From contig NZ_RHIB01000001.1 of assembly GCF_003710255.1 (NCBI RefSeq), positions 1,736,001 to 1,800,000 on the forward strand: a DNA stretch of 64,000 nt, in the 5' to 3' direction. Numbering within the stretch: the first letter of the stretch is position 1; every line of letters starts with the position of its first letter. The stretch is from Alteribacter keqinensis. GTDB taxonomy: Bacteria > Bacillota > Bacilli > Bacillales > Salisediminibacteriaceae. A program made the position numbers and the translations under genes. The notes beneath the pieces are model-generated. The model searched no databases, was not told where the DNA came from, and was given only the letters and a program-made list of their open reading frames with translations. Of this stretch, positions 61,484 through 64,000 are shown piece after piece.

Positions 61484-62878
61484 TTATGAAATATGTTGAT
61501 TTTCGCCTTCTGCGTGATCTCGGTACTTGTCTCTGATCATTTGGATAAAGAAATACAGACCGATAAGAAACCACCCGCAGAAAATGGCCCATTCAGGCCC
61601 TGTTAAAGCTGCTGGCATTCCCGGTGAATAGATTACGAGAAATCCAATACTTAACACAAGGGCGATCCAGCCGACAATGGTTGTTCTGCCAGCTTTGTAA
61701 GGTCTCTCCATCTGAGGTTCACGCTTTCTCAGAATGATAAAGGAAATGGCAACAAACAGATAAGCAATGACGATTGCCGGACCACCACTGTCAACGAACC
61801 ATACTAGTGCAGGGCGGCCCAAAAGGGGACTTACAGCAGCCAGGGCACCAATAAAAATAATGGCATTGGACGGTGTCTTGTACTTCGGATGCAGATGACC
61901 GAACCATGCAGGAAGCATTCCGGAATTAGCCATGGCATACATCACACGGCTTCCCCCGATGATAAAGGCGTTCCAGCTTGTCATAATTCCTGCTACACCG
62001 GCAACAACGAGAAGATTGCCGAAAAACGGGGATCCAAACAGAGCTGTCATCGCATCCGCCGTTGCCAGCTCTGTGTTTGCAAGTGCTGAATTATTTAACG
62101 CCAGAGCAACGCCTATAGCAATTAAAATATAAAACGCAATCGAACAGAGAACAGATATGATTAGAAGCTTACCTATATCTCTTCTTGGAATATTTGCTTC
62201 TTCCGCGGTTTGTGGAATGACGTCAAAACCTATAAACAAGAATGGGACCATGATAAGGACCGCCATGATCCCCGTAGCACCATTGACAAATAACGGCTGA
62301 AAGTTGGCACTGTCTCCTCCGACTGCCGAACCGAAGATTAACATCAGACCAACGAGAATAATACTAAATGTTAAAACGACTTGTACTTTTGCAGCAGGCT
62401 TCAGACCGAAGTAGTTGATGGCAATCACAAACAGCGTGCCACCCACCCCTACCAGAACCCAGGAAAGATAGACATCCCAGCCGGCAATTGTCCACAGATA
62501 CCCTACTTGATAGTTTGGAAAAATGTATTCGATAACAGTTGGAAGGGCAACCGCTTCGAAAGCAACAACAGAAACATACCCAAGCGTAATGGCCCAGGAT
62601 GCTACAAATGCAGCTTTATCCCCCATCGCCCGGTGGACATAGGCATGTTCCCCGCCGACTTTCGGCATGGCAGAGGCGAGCTCTGCATAAGTGAGTCCCA
62701 CAAAGGTCACTAGCAGACCACCGATGATAAACGCAATCAGCGTTCCCATAGAACCTGCTGAGGTGAGCCAGCTTTCAGACAGAACAACCCATCCCCAGCC
62801 AAGCATGGCACCTATCGAAAGAACAAAGACATCTAATTTTGAGAGTACTTTTGATAATTGTTGCTGTGGTTTCGGCAT
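61484..62878 (-). CDS. APC-family amino acid permease
   Basis: This carrier of about 464 residues has twelve transmembrane helices. GAMLGWGWVVLSESWL (first helix), VGLTYAELASAMPKVGGEHAYVHRAMG and VPFLFIGFDVIPQTAEEAN (helix six and after) are typical of the amino acid-polyamine-organocation superfamily. The gene begins 30-40 bases after a succinate-semialdehyde dehydrogenase gene on the same strand, which makes a GABA, glutamate-derived or putrescine-type substrate plausible, but no transaminase is visible. I start at the ATG at 62878 (AGGAG 8 bases before); a GTG three codons earlier is too close. Confidence 0.85.
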   Translation of the reverse strand: MPKPQQQLSKVLSKLDVFVLSIGAMLGWGWVVLSESWLTSAGSMGTLIAFIIGGLLVTFVGLTYAELASAMPKVGGEHAYVHRAMGDKAAFVASWAITLGYVSVVAFEAVALPTVIEYIFPNYQVGYLWTIAGWDVYLSWVLVGVGGTLFVIAINYFGLKPAAKVQVVLTFSIILVGLMLIFGSAVGGDSANFQPLFVNGATGIMAVLIMVPFLFIGFDVIPQTAEEANIPRRDIGKLLIISVLCSIAFYILIAIGVALALNNSALANTELATADAMTALFGSPFFGNLLVVAGVAGIMTSWNAFIIGGSRVMYAMANSGMLPAWFGHLHPKYKTPSNAIIFIGALAAVSPLLGRPALVWFVDSGGPAIVIAYLFVAISFIILRKREPQMERPYKAGRTTIVGWIALVLSIGFLVIYSPGMPAALTGPEWAIFCGWFLIGLYFFIQMIRDKYRDHAEGENQHIS

Positions 62879-62917
62879 TTCCATCACTCCTGTTTTAACT
62901 GCCTTGGTCCGTAATCG

Positions 62918-64000
62918 TTACATATGGTTACCAATAGACAGATATTTTGTTTCCAGGTAAGGTTCGATTCCTTCTGCTCCACCCTCGCGTCCGAGGCCAC
63001 TTTCTTTCATTCCTCCAAACGGTACATGGGCGCCAGAAGGGGCTCCATCATTCCAGCCGATAATGCCAAAATCAAGATGGTCGTGTAAGTATGTTCCCAC
63101 TCTGTAATCGTTCGTAAAGAAATACGCCGCCAGGCCATATGCGGTGTCATTAGCCAGAGCAACTGCTTCATCAAGTTCTTTAAAGCTGATGATCGGAAGA
63201 ACGGGACCGAATGTCTCTTCTTGCATAATGGTCATATCCCGTTCCGTGTTTTTCAGAACGGTCGGGTAAACGAAATAGGTACCTTTTTCTTCGTTGGCAG
63301 AATACGCATTACCAGTTAAAACTTCGGCTCCTTTTTCTACAGCATCATTTATCTGTGATTTGATTTTCTCAAAACCTTTCTTATTTATGATTGGCCCCAC
63401 ATCTGTATCCTCAACTAAACCATTACCCACCTGTAAGCCCGCTGCTGCTTCTGTTATTTTTTCGGAAAAGGCATCGAGTATGTCTTCGTGCACGATCACA
63501 CGATTTGCACAGATGCACGTCTGCCCTGCATTTCTGAACTTAGAAAGAACCGTTTGTTTAACTGCAAAGTCTATATCTGCGTCTTTGGCTACAATAAGAG
63601 GAGCATGTCCGCCTAGCTCCATCGTCACATTTTTTACCGTTTGTGCGCTGTTCTTGATTAACAGCTTTCCAACTGGCGTTGATCCTGTAAACGTGAGTTT
63701 ACGAACGCTCCTGCTTTCGGTAAAGAGGGAGCCAATTTTTGCCCCGTCCCCGTTCACATACTGAATCACTTCTTCAGGAATACCAGCCTCATGAGCAAGC
63801 TCAATTAATTTCATCGTCGTTAACGGCGTTTCTTCGGCAGGCTTAATAATGAATGTGCACCCTGCAGCAAGGGCAGGAGCTGCTTTTCGCGTCATCATTG
63901 CAGCCGGAAAATTCCAAGGGGTAATGGCTGCAACCAGCCCAACCGGATTGCGGCTTATAATAACCCGTTTGGATTCAGCAGATGCAGGTACGGTTCTTCC
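62918..64000 (-). CDS. gabD: NAD(P)-dependent succinate-semialdehyde dehydrogenase, 5' truncated by the window
   Basis: The coding frame runs open to the right edge, so the N-terminus is missing. The visible part reads [36 protein letters not shown], in pieces, then [10 protein letters not shown], the catalytic glutamate in [11 protein letters not shown] and the catalytic cysteine in [12 protein letters not shown]. The C-terminus has [14 protein letters not shown]. These features fit the succinate-semialdehyde dehydrogenase branch of the aldehyde dehydrogenases, which oxidises succinate semialdehyde to succinate. An APC permease gene follows within 40 bases. Other aldehydes are possible; the gab assignment rests on the family-typical CICANR motif and context. 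Confidence 0.85.
   Translation of the reverse strand, partial: GRTVPASAESKRVIISRNPVGLVAAITPWNFPAAMMTRKAAPALAAGCTFIIKPAEETPLTTMKLIELAHEAGIPEEVIQYVNGDGAKIGSLFTESRSVRKLTFTGSTPVGKLLIKNSAQTVKNVTMELGGHAPLIVAKDADIDFAVKQTVLSKFRNAGQTCICANRVIVHEDILDAFSEKITEAAAGLQVGNGLVEDTDVGPIINKKGFEKIKSQINDAVEKGAEVLTGNAYSANEEKGTYFVYPTVLKNTERDMTIMQEETFGPVLPIISFKELDEAVALANDTAYGLAAYFFTNDYRVGTYLHDHLDFGIIGWNDGAPSGAHVPFGGMKESGLGREGGAEGIEPYLETKYLSIGNHM

Overview
The window looks like chromosome of a low-to-mid GC Gram-positive bacterium of the family Bacillaceae, probably a halo- or alkali-tolerant one. The signs are strong GGAGG ribosome binding sites with ATG, GTG and TTG starts, liaFSR, adeR-ald, AmhX and CatE-like proteins, a sporulenol-synthase-type cyclase, a tyrosyl T-box, PurBox-like sites, acidic secreted proteins and several families that usually couple to Na+ (AGCS, BASS, MpsC). 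The genus cannot be named from sequence alone. No rRNA, tRNA, CRISPR array, prophage or complete insertion sequence was seen.

Layout. 1-0.2 kb: N-terminus of a GntP-type permease. 0.4-5 kb: liaF-liaS-liaR cell-envelope stress operon, then an ABC-2 exporter pair. 5.2-12.7 kb: accessory genes (GNAT enzyme, CatE-like dioxygenase, HtpX, an internally duplicated orphan with a lipoprotein, an RNase H-fold orphan, an OxlT-like MFS carrier). 12.8-19.2 kb: secreted proteolysis island of two subtilases and a 1064-residue M14 peptidase. 19.5-25.2 kb: alanine block (AGCS symporter, AdeR activator, alanine dehydrogenase, alanine racemase). 25.2-31 kb: a palindromic repeat element, AmhX-like amidohydrolase, lysine/ornithine N-hydroxylase, M14 carboxypeptidase, and a GDSL hydrolase broken by a frameshift. 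31-37 kb: topB, ctaG with a DUF2243 gene, a fourfold 196-bp tandem repeat, and a MATE exporter.

37.4-49.2 kb: cyclic-phosphate receiver protein, tandem MpsC protein, tyrS with promoter and T-box, an amine-oxidase-like flavoprotein, two uncharacterised genes, a small ORF broken by an amber codon, guaC with a promoter and PurBox pair, a methyltransferase, and sqhC with a glycine-rich partner. 49.4-52.8 kb: an ABC exporter with a divergent TetR regulator, flanked on both sides by 21-bp tandem repeats. 52.8-58.6 kb: thiW, an APH-like kinase, a GNAT enzyme, a His/Asp/Met-rich cell-wall lipoprotein co-transcribed with a siroheme-reductase-like protein behind a CsoR-like palindrome, and orphans. 58.9-64 kb: BASS transporter, GlcD-like FAD dehydrogenase, APC permease and succinate-semialdehyde dehydrogenase, which look like a carboxylate/amino-acid catabolic group.

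The strongest candidates for something undescribed are the siroheme-reductase-like/His-rich lipoprotein pair, the 196-bp terminator-bearing tandem array, the palindromic element at 25.3-25.7 kb, and the paired 21-bp repeat arrays. Starts were set by the best Shine-Dalgarno fit, so several coding regions begin inside their longest open frame.
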